DNA of 64,000 nucleotides. It comes from Nocardioides oceani (GTDB lineage Bacteria > Actinomycetota > Actinomycetes > Propionibacteriales > Nocardioidaceae). The notes beneath the pieces were generated by a model. The model was given only the letters and a program-made list of their open reading frames with translations, was not told where the DNA came from and ran no database searches. Position numbers and translations under genes: made by a program. The first letter of the stretch is position 1. The number at the start of each line of letters is the position of its first letter. The DNA lies in contig NZ_JAUHJQ010000011.1 in NCBI RefSeq assembly GCF_030412965.1, positions 1-64,000 of the forward strand, written 5' to 3'. Below are positions 41,856 through 50,619 of this stretch, piece by piece.

Positions 41856-43330
41856 AGCTCACCCCTTGTCGAGTCGATCTCGTCGTCGACGAAGCCGAGT
41901 CGGCGCGCCTCGACGAGGGCAGCGGTCGCCCGGGCCTCCGGGGTGATGACCATGCGGCGGTCGTTGGTCAACCGCGCCCGTAGCGCCCGCTGGTCGGCCA
42001 GCAGCTTCTCGCCGGCCTTGCCCTCCACGCAGCGGTGCAGAGCCGCGATGATCGGCTTGCCGTTCTCAGCGATCACCAGGGCCCGCCGCTCGGGGAGCTG
42101 GCGGACCTCCTCGGGCCGCATGATCGGGATGTCGTCGCCGGAGAAGTTGCGGCTACCGCCGTTGAACCCACCGGTGGAGTGGGTGACCCGGCCGATGCGC
42201 ACCGTCCCGAGCAGGTCGGAGATCTCCTGGTTGAACGCGACGTCCTTGGATCCGCCGAACATCACCAGGGTGTTGGTGAGGCCGAGCAGTGCCCGGGCCT
42301 CGTGCTCGCCGAAGATGCTCGTCAGCTGGGGCCGGGTCTGGGCGGCCCAGATGAACGACAACCCCAGGGCACGCTCGTTGGCCATCCGGGTCCGCAGCGT
42401 CGGCAGCGGCGCGGTCGACGGCAGCTCGTCGAGCACCGAGACCAGCGGCGGACACAGCCGGCCACCCCACGGCGAGTTGTTGGCAAGCAGCAGCCCGGTG
42501 TCCAGAACGTGCTCGGCCACCGCGGTCATGAGCGGGCTGGCCGAGGCGTAGGGATCTTCGCGGCCCAGCAGGTAGATGGTGCCGCGTCGGCGGATCACGT
42601 CGGCCAGATCGGTGGCCGGGTGCCCCGGGCTGGGCACACAGCGGCGCCGGATGTCGGCCTGGAAGAACAGCGACACCGCCTGCTGCACGGTGGTGACGGT
42701 GTTGCCGGCGGTGCGGTCGTCACCGTTGAGCGCACCGTGCAGCAGGCCGTGCCAGAACGGCTCGGCGTGCGGGTGCCGGCGCAGGATCTCCATCGGCTGG
42801 GTGGCCGCGGTCGGGTTCGCTACCCACTGCAGGACGTCCTCGAGGGTCTTGCCGGTCAGCGCCGCGGCGTGGAAGTAGCCCTGCAGCACCTTCGCGGACT
42901 CCGCGGCGTAGAACCGGGCGGCATCGTCACCGGTGCCTCCGGTGATCGCACCCTTGACCGTCCCGGCCGTGAAGGCCTTGGCTCGCCGCTCCGCGACCTT
43001 CGGGTCAACGCACCCGGCGATCGGATCCCAGATCAGCTCGTCGACGACTCCTTCGGCCAGACCGAACGGGTCGAGCACAACGCAGGGCCGGTCCTCGCGG
43101 GAGCGTTCGGTGAGGCTGAGCAGCAGGTCCTCGACCTTCGTCAGGGTCACCAGGGCAGCACCCGGGGCGCCGAGCAGCGCCGGGGTGAGCAGGTCGAGGG
43201 TCTTGCCGGAGCCCTGCGGCCCGATCACGCCGGCGGTGCGGTCCCACGGCACCCACAGCTCGCCGCCGCGCGGCTCGTGCGCGTCGCCGATACGCCAGCC
43301 CACGTCCCACGGGTTGAACCTCAGCTTCAT
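41852..43330 (-). CDS. Type IV coupling ATPase (VirD4/TraG-like), soluble part
   Basis: 492 residues starting at ATG 43330 (GGAGGAGCG). Walker A GPQGSGKT is at residues 37-44 and the Walker B region LVSVLDELPS near 295, followed by the coupling-protein blocks GLSFIWAAQTRPQL and LLGLTNTLVMFGGSKD. Coupling proteins bring the relaxase-DNA complex to the secretion channel and power transfer. The usual two N-terminal membrane helices are missing. They are instead in the preceding gene (43327-43929), which overlaps this one by 4 bases. A longer open frame upstream exists but belongs to that gene's sequence in another frame. Confidence 0.9.
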   Translation of the reverse strand: MKLRFNPWDVGWRIGDAHEPRGGELWVPWDRTAGVIGPQGSGKTLDLLTPALLGAPGAALVTLTKVEDLLLSLTERSREDRPCVVLDPFGLAEGVVDELIWDPIAGCVDPKVAERRAKAFTAGTVKGAITGGTGDDAARFYAAESAKVLQGYFHAAALTGKTLEDVLQWVANPTAATQPMEILRRHPHAEPFWHGLLHGALNGDDRTAGNTVTTVQQAVSLFFQADIRRRCVPSPGHPATDLADVIRRRGTIYLLGREDPYASASPLMTAVAEHVLDTGLLLANNSPWGGRLCPPLVSVLDELPSTAPLPTLRTRMANERALGLSFIWAAQTRPQLTSIFGEHEARALLGLTNTLVMFGGSKDVAFNQEISDLLGTVRIGRVTHSTGGFNGGSRNFSGDDIPIMRPEEVRQLPERRALVIAENGKPIIAALHRCVEGKAGEKLLADQRALRARLTNDRRMVITPEARATAALVEARRLGFVDDEIDSTRGEL

Positions 43331-43929
43331 CGCTCCTCCTTCGTGCGGCGGCCGTCGAGGAGCCACGGACTGAGTCCGTGGCCGAGCTGCGGCCCTGCTT
43401 GTTCGGTGAGGTCTCCGGCGGTGCGCTGGACGGGTGCCGCCGTGGCGGTGGCGTGCTTGCCGTAGAGGTCGGGTCGGACGATGCCGGCGACCTTGCGCAG
43501 CCGGGTGACGCCCAGGAGCTTCTCGGCCTCGGCGGCGGTGGCCATGCCGCGCATGCGTCCCGGGCCCCAGCGCTGGTAGGCCCACACGCCGACCCAGATC
43601 GTGGCCGTCAGCAGCGCGGCCTCGGTCAGCGCGAGGCTGACCCACACCAGACCACGACCAGCCAGCCCGTCAGGAGTGGGTGCGGGCAGCCCGGCGTCGG
43701 CGTGGCCGCCGAGCACGCCGGGGAGGCTGGTCCAGAAGGCGGTCCCGATCGGCGAGGGGAACGCACCGGCGTTGGCGTCCGGCCAGGTCCACCCGGCTCC
43801 GGCGAGCAGGTTCGCGACCGATCGGCCCAGCTGGATGCCGATGACGATGACGAACAGTGTCGCCAGGGCGACGGCGACAGGGATCTCCCAGGTCCAGGGG
43901 TACGGGTCGCGTCGGCGCTCTCTCTGCAT
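43327..43929 (-). CDS. Two-helix membrane protein, probable anchor of the coupling ATPase
   Basis: 200 residues from ATG 43929 (GAGGTGAAT). Two membrane helices lie at about 16-37 and 92-118, separated by an extracellular loop of about 55 residues. A cytoplasmic segment (EAEKLLGVTRLRKVAGIVRP) and a basic tail follow. This is the architecture of the membrane portion of VirD4/TraG coupling proteins, and its stop overlaps the soluble ATPase start (ATGA). So one classical protein appears split in two coupled genes. Copy B of the 36-bp element lies 31 bases upstream, making this the first gene of a regulated unit. Confidence 0.78.
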   Translation of the reverse strand: MQRERRRDPYPWTWEIPVAVALATLFVIVIGIQLGRSVANLLAGAGWTWPDANAGAFPSPIGTAFWTSLPGVLGGHADAGLPAPTPDGLAGRGLVWVSLALTEAALLTATIWVGVWAYQRWGPGRMRGMATAAEAEKLLGVTRLRKVAGIVRPDLYGKHATATAAPVQRTAGDLTEQAGPQLGHGLSPWLLDGRRTKEER

Positions 43930-43960
43930 GGATTCACCTCGTGGTCAAAAGTTCTGGCTG

Positions 43961-43996
43961 GTCACCTATGTGCCGGGAGTCCCCGGCAGCGATCAG
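43961..43996 (-). promoter_or_regulatory. 36-bp element, copy B
   Basis: Toward the leftward gene it starts CTGATCGCTGCCGG and ends CACATAGGTGAC, 36 bases, matching copies at 10102, 16200 and 16436. It ends 31 bases before ATG 43929 and slightly overlaps the end of the large upstream gene (stop at 43993). Confidence 0.7.
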
Positions 43997-46900
43997 ACGG
44001 CGCGGGTCGGGTTTGAGGCGTTCTCAGCCAGCCAGGTCGAGGGGTCGACGTTGTCGGGGCCGTAGATCGAGCCGTTCTTGAGGTGGACCTCGAAGTGGAG
44101 GTGGCACCCGGAGACGTTGCCCTCCTTGCCGACCTGGCCGATCGGCTCACCGGCAGCGACGGTCTGGCCGCGGCTGACGCTGACGCTCTGCATGTGCGCG
44201 TACCAGGTAGTCAGCGACCCGGCGCCGGTGGTGACCTTGACCAGCTGCGGACCGGCCCAGCCCTGGCTGGTGTCGATCTCGATGGTCCCGGCGTGGGCTG
44301 CGTAGACCGTCGTGCCGCAGGGCGCGGAGAAGTCGGTCCCGGTGTGCCAGTTGGACCAGTAGGGGCCGGTCTCGTGCCAGTTGTGGTTGTCGGTGCCGAT
44401 GTACTTCGCCGGCACCGGGTAGACCACCTCGTCGCAGGACGCGCCCTCGAGGCCGATCGGGGTGACCTTGGCGTCGGGCAGCACGTTGATGTGCGGGTGA
44501 TCCATGTGGTTCGCGGTGGCCGAGCCCCGGTCCTCCATCCGCCGCCAGCCCTCGTCGGCGCGCGCGACCGACCAGATGCGCTGGTACCAAATGATGTAGT
44601 CGATCCCGAGCTGGCGAGCGTGGGCCTGGGCGTAGGCCACGAGCGCGTCGCCTTGGGCCTTGCCGGCGGGGGTGAGCGGGACCATGAAGTCGGCCGCCAG
44701 CCCGGCCGGGTGGCCGTCGGGGTCGGTGGCGCTCTCGCGGTAGCCGCCGACGGTCTTGATGTCGAACATCGGGCCGAGGATGTTGACCAGCTGCGTCAGC
44801 TGCGGCTTGACCGGGCCGAGGTTGTAGTTGGTCGCCTGCGCCACTGCACAGCCCACGCTGCTGCCTGCGGCGGTGGCGACCACCAGTGGATGGTCGGCGA
44901 TCTTGCTGGCCTGCGTGCTGTTGTCAACCTCGGCGCTGGCCCAGGTGAGGTTGGCGCCGTAGATGTGGTCGATCGGCGCGTCCTTCTTGGGCTTCTTGCA
45001 CGGCTCAGCCGACCCGCCGAAGGCGTTGGTGAGCTCGGGGGTGAGCGCGCAGTGTGAGGAGTCGTTGCCGTCCTTGCCGTCGTTGAAGTCGCCCACGATC
45101 ACCGTCGGAATCCCGGTGCCGGCGACGTCGGTCATGGTGGCCAGCTGGCGGCGCAGCGCCTCCTTGCGGTGCGCGGCGGCGTTCCCCTGGGTGTTGGCCG
45201 GGTTGTGGATGCTCCACACCCAGATGACCTGGCCGGTGGTCGTCGACGTCAGCTGCACCAGTGGCATGCCGACGTCCTTGCCGCCGAAGTAGGGGATGTC
45301 GACGAGACGGCCGTCGGTCTGCTTCCACTCGTTGCGGTCCCAGATGACCCGGTTCTGTGCCTTCCCGCTGGCCGGGTAGATCCCCCACTTGCCCGCGTAC
45401 TGGTTCTCCAGGGCGTTGGCCTGCGGGCCGTGCACCTCCTGGAGGCCCGCGATCGTGACCCCTGCGTTCTCGATCGTGCGCATGGCCCCGGGCAGTCGCT
45501 TGTCCCAGGTGTCGAAGCCGGGCCGCTCCCCCGCCTCGTCGGTGTGACCGGCGCCGAGCAGGTTGAGAGTGCCGACCGTGACGGGGTTGATGGTCTCGCC
45601 CTGGCAGTTGGCCACGTTCGTGGTGGACCCGTCGTCGGGAAGGTCGGGCAGGTCGCCGCCGAGCAGGTCGGTGATGTCGCCGGCGACGCCCTCCCACTGG
45701 GCATAGGCGTCGGGGTAGCCGGAGCGCTGCACGGCCTGGGCCGCCTGGGTCAGCGGCATGTTCTGCCAGCCCGGGATGTCGAGCAGTCCGGGGTTGCCGG
45801 TGTGCTGGGCTTCACCGAAGAAGGCCCGTGCGGCGAGGACCGGGTTGGTGACCTCGGCGCGGCTGCCCCAGCCCTGAGAGGGGCGCTGCTGGAACAGGCC
45901 GCCGGAGTCGCGGTCGCCGCCGGTGAGGTTGACCAGCTTGGACTCCTGGATCGCGGTGGCGATGGCGATCTGCAACCCGCGGCGGGGCACCTGGAGGTCG
46001 CGGGCGACCTGGGCGATGGTGATCGCGTTGCGGGCCTGCTCGGCGGTCATGGTCGGGTAGCTGGAGGCGAACCGCAGCCTCATCAGCTGGGCGAGCACGT
46101 CCCCGGATGGCGGCTCGGCCGCCGTCCTCGTGGTGTGGGCGGCGTTCACCACGCCGTCGCTGGTGGCGGCGGGCGCGGGCGCGCTCTCGGGGCCGGCGCC
46201 GTTCATGGAGAGGCGGGCTGAGATCCAGTGGTGGTCGGAGACCATCGTTCCGGACCATCCCCGCTCGAGGCGCACGCCCTGGTGCTGGGGGAAGAAGACG
46301 AAGTCGACCGCGTGGTTGTGCCAGCCGTAGCCGGCGGCCTTCATCTTCGCGGCCGCCGCCCACGGCAGGTTGGTGTAGGAGGCGTGGGTGTTCATGTCGC
46401 CGCCGATGAGCACCGGGCCGTGGGTGGCCAGCGAGTTGCGCAGCTGCAGCAGGATGTCCATGCCGGCGCCGTACTGCTGGGGCCGGGTCAGTGGCGGGTT
46501 CCCGTGCTGCCGGGGCCACTTGTGCGGGTTGGTCATGTGGTGGGTGGAGATGACCGAGACCACGGCGCCGTCGGCGCGCTCGAGGATCACCCACGTGGCG
46601 AACCGGTCCCAGGTGACCGCCCGGCCTTGGTAGTAGGTGTTGTCGTCGACGACGAGGGTGACCCGGCCGCCGTTGGCCTTGGACCAGGTGTCGCGCTTCC
46701 AGAGCACGACGTTGCCCATGGAGTTGTTGTCGCCGGTGTGGTCGGAGACCCGGAACGCGCCGTAGCCGGGGGCGGCGGCCTCGATCTGCGCCAGGCTCCA
46801 CCCGCTCGCCTCGTTGAGGGTGACGAAGTCGGGGTCGGTCGAGAGGACCTTGGGCATGGACGCGCGGAAGCCGTCCAGGCCGGACCGGCGCGGGATGTTG

Positions 46901-47112
46901 GCCTGCGCAAGGGTGACCTTGCCCTTGACCGGGCCGCCCACGGGCCCGTCGATGACGCCGAGGTCCCCGAGCTCGGTGGGGGCGGTCTGGTTGGTCTGGG
47001 TGCGGCACTCCGCGGCCGCGGTCGTGCTCATGACCACCATCAGGGAGACCAGCAGCGGCAGGCCCATGAAGATGATCAGGACCGGCAGTCCGGCGAGCAG
47101 AAGCTTCTTCAC
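43993..47112 (-). CDS. Exported multidomain protein: two DNase I-like domains plus three wall-hydrolase-like domains
   Basis: 1039 residues from GTG 47112, with an N-terminal membrane/signal segment (about 4-32). Domain order: EEP nuclease/phosphatase fold 1 (66-303: LAQANIP, Glu101, GGDMNTH, SDHHW); transglycosylase-like (340-475: IATAIQESKLVNL, GGLFQQRPSQGWG); EEP fold 2 (511-750: TLNLLGAGHTD, LQEVHG, VGDFNDG, DHIYG, ADHPLV); a peptidase-like domain (765-880: VGGYRE, GHPAGLAADF, MDHPHINV); and an M23 endopeptidase (918-1025: HTGTDFSAP, His1004-x-His1006). Wall hydrolases open peptidoglycan for type IV channels. Both EEP domains retain metal- and phosphate-site residues and could cut DNA or lipid-linked phosphates outside the cell. 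It lies in the transfer operon between VirB4-like and coupling genes. Confidence 0.88.
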   Translation of the reverse strand: MKKLLLAGLPVLIIFMGLPLLVSLMVVMSTTAAAECRTQTNQTAPTELGDLGVIDGPVGGPVKGKVTLAQANIPRRSGLDGFRASMPKVLSTDPDFVTLNEASGWSLAQIEAAAPGYGAFRVSDHTGDNNSMGNVVLWKRDTWSKANGGRVTLVVDDNTYYQGRAVTWDRFATWVILERADGAVVSVISTHHMTNPHKWPRQHGNPPLTRPQQYGAGMDILLQLRNSLATHGPVLIGGDMNTHASYTNLPWAAAAKMKAAGYGWHNHAVDFVFFPQHQGVRLERGWSGTMVSDHHWISARLSMNGAGPESAPAPAATSDGVVNAAHTTRTAAEPPSGDVLAQLMRLRFASSYPTMTAEQARNAITIAQVARDLQVPRRGLQIAIATAIQESKLVNLTGGDRDSGGLFQQRPSQGWGSRAEVTNPVLAARAFFGEAQHTGNPGLLDIPGWQNMPLTQAAQAVQRSGYPDAYAQWEGVAGDITDLLGGDLPDLPDDGSTTNVANCQGETINPVTVGTLNLLGAGHTDEAGERPGFDTWDKRLPGAMRTIENAGVTIAGLQEVHGPQANALENQYAGKWGIYPASGKAQNRVIWDRNEWKQTDGRLVDIPYFGGKDVGMPLVQLTSTTTGQVIWVWSIHNPANTQGNAAAHRKEALRRQLATMTDVAGTGIPTVIVGDFNDGKDGNDSSHCALTPELTNAFGGSAEPCKKPKKDAPIDHIYGANLTWASAEVDNSTQASKIADHPLVVATAAGSSVGCAVAQATNYNLGPVKPQLTQLVNILGPMFDIKTVGGYRESATDPDGHPAGLAADFMVPLTPAGKAQGDALVAYAQAHARQLGIDYIIWYQRIWSVARADEGWRRMEDRGSATANHMDHPHINVLPDAKVTPIGLEGASCDEVVYPVPAKYIGTDNHNWHETGPYWSNWHTGTDFSAPCGTTVYAAHAGTIEIDTSQGWAGPQLVKVTTGAGSLTTWYAHMQSVSVSRGQTVAAGEPIGQVGKEGNVSGCHLHFEVHLKNGSIYGPDNVDPSTWLAENASNPTRAV

Positions 47113-47310
47113 GACAGGTCAGTCCCGAGCGCCTCAGCCGGCAATCTCTAGGAACTCAGGTTCGATCGGACGTCCATGCGCCCCGATCTGCGTTTGCGCA
47201 GGTGGCGTCGGTTCAGCTCTCTGGAGGGCGCGCATTGACGAAGCGTCACTCTGAACGACGGTTTGGCTGTAGCATCGACGCATGATCGCCTCCATTGAAG
47301 TCGGTGACTG
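47113..47310. other. Left end region of the insert
   Basis: Contains CTCAGGTTCG (47155-47164) and CGTTTGCGCAGGT (47191-47203), a 13-mer repeated exactly at 50818-50830. CACTCTGAACGACGGTTTGG (47247-47266) is related to sequences at 50710 and 53618. A nine-codon frame (47282-47311, MIASIEVGD) ends TGATG on the recombinase start and may be a leader. On the minus strand a short frame end EPEFLEIAG (stop 47134) may be a remnant of an interrupted gene. Confidence 0.45.
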
Positions 47311-48396
47311 ATGGGTCTGGTGGCGTTGCCGGGCGGCAGCGCTGTTGATCCGGCACTTATAGGTGCGCAGGCGGTCCAGGACTTCGAGCAGGAGCTGGTG
47401 GACCAGTACGCGCTGGCGATGTCGGCGGCCGGTCTGACTGACCGCCATATCGGCGCGACTCGGGCGATCGTCATCGAGTTCGCTCGCTCGCTGTCGACTC
47501 CGCTGTGGGGGGTCACCTGTGCGGACGCGGACGCGTTCTTGGCCCAGCAGCGGCGGATGGGGCTCAGCGTGTCGACCCGGGCGGGGAAGGCCGGCGCGTT
47601 GGCGGGCTTCTACGAGTTCGTGATCGCCCGCTACGGGGGCACGATCCGCCGCGCGACTGGTGTCTTGGTCGAGCAGCCGATCGATGAGTTCAATCGCCAG
47701 TCGGGGGCATCGCTGGGGAAGGTCCGGGTGCCGCCGTCGGATGAGGAGATCGACTCGCTGTTCACCGCCTGGCGCGGGTCGGTCACACAGGCGCGCAAGT
47801 ACCGGCCGGCGGCCCGCGACTACTTCGCTGCCTCGTTGTGGCGCCGACTCGGGCTGCGGATCAACGAGACCGTCATGCTCGACATCCGCGACTGGCGCCC
47901 CGATCTGGGCGAGTTCGGCAAACTCCACGTCCGCCACGGCAAGGGCTCGGGCGGCCGCGGACCCAAGCCACGGTTGGTGCCTGCGATCAACGGCGCGAAC
48001 CAGTTGCTCGACTGGTGGCTGGCCGAGGTCCGCCCGCAGTACGGTGAGGATTGGGCCGACCCGGACGCGCCGTTGCTGCCCTCTGAGCGGTTCGACAGGG
48101 ATCTGGATCGGTGCGGACGTGTCGGTGCGAACGCGCTGCGCCGCGCCCTGGGTATCCAGGTCGACGAGTGGCTGCCGGCGTGGTCGGGGCGAATGACGCC
48201 ACACGTGCTGCGGCACTACTGCGCCTCGTCGCTGTACGCGGCCGGCATGGACATCAAGGCGCTCCAAGAACTCCTTGGCCACCAGTGGCTGGCGACGACC
48301 TCGGGGTATCTCCATGTCCGCAGTGACCACATCGAACGCGCGTGGAACAGCGCGAGCGACCGCATCGAAGTCCGCCTGGGCCTCCGTACCGACTAA
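47311..48396 (+). CDS. Tyrosine recombinase (first of three-gene recombinase module)
   Basis: 361 residues. The N-terminal core-binding domain (about 20-110; MSAAGLTDRHIGATRAIVIE) precedes a catalytic domain with all expected residues: Arg in WRRLGLRINETVML, the His-x-x-Arg box MTPHVLRHYCASSLY, LLGHQWLATT, and the nucleophilic tyrosine in TSGYLHV. It can therefore cut and rejoin DNA. ATG 47311 shares bases with a preceding leader stop. It is the first gene of a rightward unit with a small HTH protein and a zinc-ribbon recombinase-like protein, an arrangement reminiscent of Tn554-type multi-recombinase elements but distinct in the third gene. It presumably mobilises the 13.4-kb insert. Confidence 0.9.
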   Translation: MGLVALPGGSAVDPALIGAQAVQDFEQELVDQYALAMSAAGLTDRHIGATRAIVIEFARSLSTPLWGVTCADADAFLAQQRRMGLSVSTRAGKAGALAGFYEFVIARYGGTIRRATGVLVEQPIDEFNRQSGASLGKVRVPPSDEEIDSLFTAWRGSVTQARKYRPAARDYFAASLWRRLGLRINETVMLDIRDWRPDLGEFGKLHVRHGKGSGGRGPKPRLVPAINGANQLLDWWLAEVRPQYGEDWADPDAPLLPSERFDRDLDRCGRVGANALRRALGIQVDEWLPAWSGRMTPHVLRHYCASSLYAAGMDIKALQELLGHQWLATTSGYLHVRSDHIERAWNSASDRIEVRLGLRTD

Positions 48397-48427
48397 CGAG
48401 ACCGAAGAACCGAAGGAGCTGATCCAG

Positions 48428-48787
48428 ATGCAGTGGAGCCTGCGGCTGCGGGCCGCCGAACGAGGGATCTGGAAGTCCGCGCAGTTGCGCAGGATGCTGT
48501 CCGATGCCGGGCTCGAGATCTCCGCCGGAAAGATGTCGTCGTGGTGGGCCGGGACCCCGCCGACGATGCGCCTCGAAGAGCTCGACGTGCTCTGCTTCGT
48601 GCTCGAATGCACCCCGAACGACCTGATGACACCCGAGCCGGACAAGGTCGCCGCGCGCCGTCCCCGCAACACCGACGCCGCCAACGACAACGGCGGAAAT
48701 GGCGGCGACGAGTCGAACGGCAACGGCGGCGCGCCACCGGCGGTCACCCCGCGGCTCGGCAAGCCCCGCTCGACCCCACCGCTGTAG
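48428..48787 (+). CDS. Small Cro/C1-type helix-turn-helix protein of recombinase module
   Basis: 119 residues from ATG 48428 (GAAGGAGCTG ribosome site). Residues 1-70 resemble the XRE/Cro-C1 helix-turn-helix: LRLRAAERGIWKSAQLRRML, ISAGKMSSWWAGTPPTMRLE and LDVLCFVLECTPNDLM. The tail is a low-complexity Asn/Gly linker. It lies 32 bases after the tyrosine recombinase and 38 before the zinc-ribbon partner. Likely a regulator or directionality factor of the module, as inference from position. Confidence 0.82.
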   Translation: MQWSLRLRAAERGIWKSAQLRRMLSDAGLEISAGKMSSWWAGTPPTMRLEELDVLCFVLECTPNDLMTPEPDKVAARRPRNTDAANDNGGNGGDESNGNGGAPPAVTPRLGKPRSTPPL

Positions 48788-48825
48788 CCCGCACCCCGAT
48801 CGCCCACCGAAACGACGAGCACCGC

Positions 48826-50619
48826 ATGCCTGCGCCCGGCCCCAACGCGGCGTTGCGGTTGCCGCCCAAGTGCAACGCGTGCCAGAGCAACCGCGTCGCG
48901 TGGACCCGCCCCCGGGTGGACTTCTGCTATCAGTGCCTGCCCGGCGGCCCATTCGCGGCTCCACCGTGCAACCGCTGCCGCTCCCGCACCGACTACTTCA
49001 GTCAGGGGCTGTGCAGTCGGTGCCATCCCCGCAGCTCCGAACACGTCGGATCGTGCAAGGGCTGTCTGGCCTGGGGTGTCTACCCCCGCTACAACTGGAC
49101 CTGCTGGTCCTGTCGCTGGTGGCAGAGGCACTACCCGAAGGGCACCTGCTCCTCCTGCGGCCGCACCAGCCACGTCAGCGACCGGCAAGCCTGTCGGCTG
49201 TGCCTTGAGAACGCCCGCCTCGACCAAGAACCCGGCCGAGCACCCGATGTCACCGCGGCGAACCAGCACAGCCAGCAGCTGTTCTTCGCCAACATGGTCT
49301 TCAAGCGGCGCGCGACACCGGTGCCTGACTACGTCCGCAGGGATCGCCGATGGTCGACGAAGACCAAGAACCAGCTGCCCTACGAACCCGGCACCAGCTT
49401 CGACGACAACGCGCTCGAACAGCTGATCCTGTTCGACATGGACCCCGACCCCGCGGTGCTGCGCCAACGCCTCCTGGTCGAGGACAGCGAACTGACCCGT
49501 TACTGCGCGGCCATCGTCGCCGACCACGCCCGCCGCTACGGCTGGAGCGTCAAGCAGCGCAATGCCGTGACCCAGTCCCTGCGGCTGCTGCAGATCCTGC
49601 GGCCCACTTCCACCGCTAAGGTCCGCGCCAGTGACGTCGTGGCGTTGCGCCGATACGACGGCACCATCACCTCCACCCTCGACGTCCTCGCAGAAGCCGG
49701 GCTCCTGATCGAGGACGTACCAACCCGGGTCGAGCGGTACTTCAACGCCAAGTTCATCGAATCCGGAGCCCTCCCGGACACGATGCGGGGGCACCTCCAG
49801 TTGTGGCTTCAGATCATGCTCGGCGGATCCCGACAAGCACCACGCCAGGTGCCCCGCGAACCCGAGACCGTCGAGATCCACATCCAGGGCCTCGCGCCCG
49901 TCGTGCAGGCATGGGTCGAAGCCGGGCGCCAGTCGTTCGCCGAGATCAGCACAGACGACATCCTGGCCGCCCTCGCGGCCCTGCCCGCCGGCACCAGCCA
50001 CCGCCACTTCGCCGAGATCGGACTGAAGTCGCTGTTCAAGATCCTCAAGGGCCGCCGACTCGTCTTCACCAACCCGATCAAGGACATCGACCTCACCCGC
50101 ATAGCCACGAACCTTCCGCTGCCGCTCGACCCCGCTTTGATCCGCGCCGAGCTCGACTCGCCCAATTCGGCCCTCGCGCTCGCCGTCGCGCTGGTGGCCT
50201 TCCACGGCCTGACCGGCAAGCAGGTCCGTGAGCTGCAGTTGTCCGACATCGTGGACGGCCGGCTGCACCTCGACGGCCGCGACATCCCGCTCGCCGCACC
50301 CGTGAGGACACGGCTGAGCGCCTGGCTCGATCATCGCAACCGCACTTGGCCGGCCACCGCGAACCCGCACCTGCTCATCAACCGACGCACCGCGCCGCGT
50401 CTCGTCCCCGGCGGTCCGTCCTTTCCCTGGAGGGACAGCCGCGTTCGCCCGCGCGCCCTGCGAGAGGACCGCATCCTGCACGAGATCCACGCCACCGGCG
50501 GCGACGTACGCCGCATCTACGACCTCTTCGGACTCAGCGTCGAAGGCGCCACCCGCTACCTCAAGACGATCGAGCACCCCGACCTGAGGAACAAGGACCA
50601 CCCCGGCAACCGGACATGA
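48826..50619 (+). CDS. Zinc-ribbon protein with degenerate tyrosine-recombinase-like C-terminus
   Basis: 597 residues from ATG 48826 (weak ribosome site; earlier start possible). Residues 16-130 hold eight CxxC pairs (CNAC, CYQC, CNRC, CSRC, CKGC, CWSC, CSSC, CRLC), probably four zinc ribbons. The remainder resembles a tyrosine recombinase: a helical core-binding part, then ALVAFHGLTGKQVRELQLSD, PHLLINRRTA and GDVRRIYDLFGLSVEGATRY. But the first catalytic arginine lies in an altered GLTGKQVREL, the His-x-x-Arg box is not recognisable, and the LGH histidine is replaced (LFGLS). A tyrosine remains (TRYLKT). It may be a DNA-targeting or structural partner of the active recombinase. Confidence 0.75.
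   Translation: MPAPGPNAALRLPPKCNACQSNRVAWTRPRVDFCYQCLPGGPFAAPPCNRCRSRTDYFSQGLCSRCHPRSSEHVGSCKGCLAWGVYPRYNWTCWSCRWWQRHYPKGTCSSCGRTSHVSDRQACRLCLENARLDQEPGRAPDVTAANQHSQQLFFANMVFKRRATPVPDYVRRDRRWSTKTKNQLPYEPGTSFDDNALEQLILFDMDPDPAVLRQRLLVEDSELTRYCAAIVADHARRYGWSVKQRNAVTQSLRLLQILRPTSTAKVRASDVVALRRYDGTITSTLDVLAEAGLLIEDVPTRVERYFNAKFIESGALPDTMRGHLQLWLQIMLGGSRQAPRQVPREPETVEIHIQGLAPVVQAWVEAGRQSFAEISTDDILAALAALPAGTSHRHFAEIGLKSLFKILKGRRLVFTNPIKDIDLTRIATNLPLPLDPALIRAELDSPNSALALAVALVAFHGLTGKQVRELQLSDIVDGRLHLDGRDIPLAAPVRTRLSAWLDHRNRTWPATANPHLLINRRTAPRLVPGGPSFPWRDSRVRPRALREDRILHEIHATGGDVRRIYDLFGLSVEGATRYLKTIEHPDLRNKDHPGNRT

Noticed and set aside
48666..48760. Asn/Gly repeat-like DNA in the HTH gene considered as a CRISPR-like or tandem repeat
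   Set aside because: It is only a low-complexity protein linker; no regular repeat-spacer structure exists anywhere in the window.
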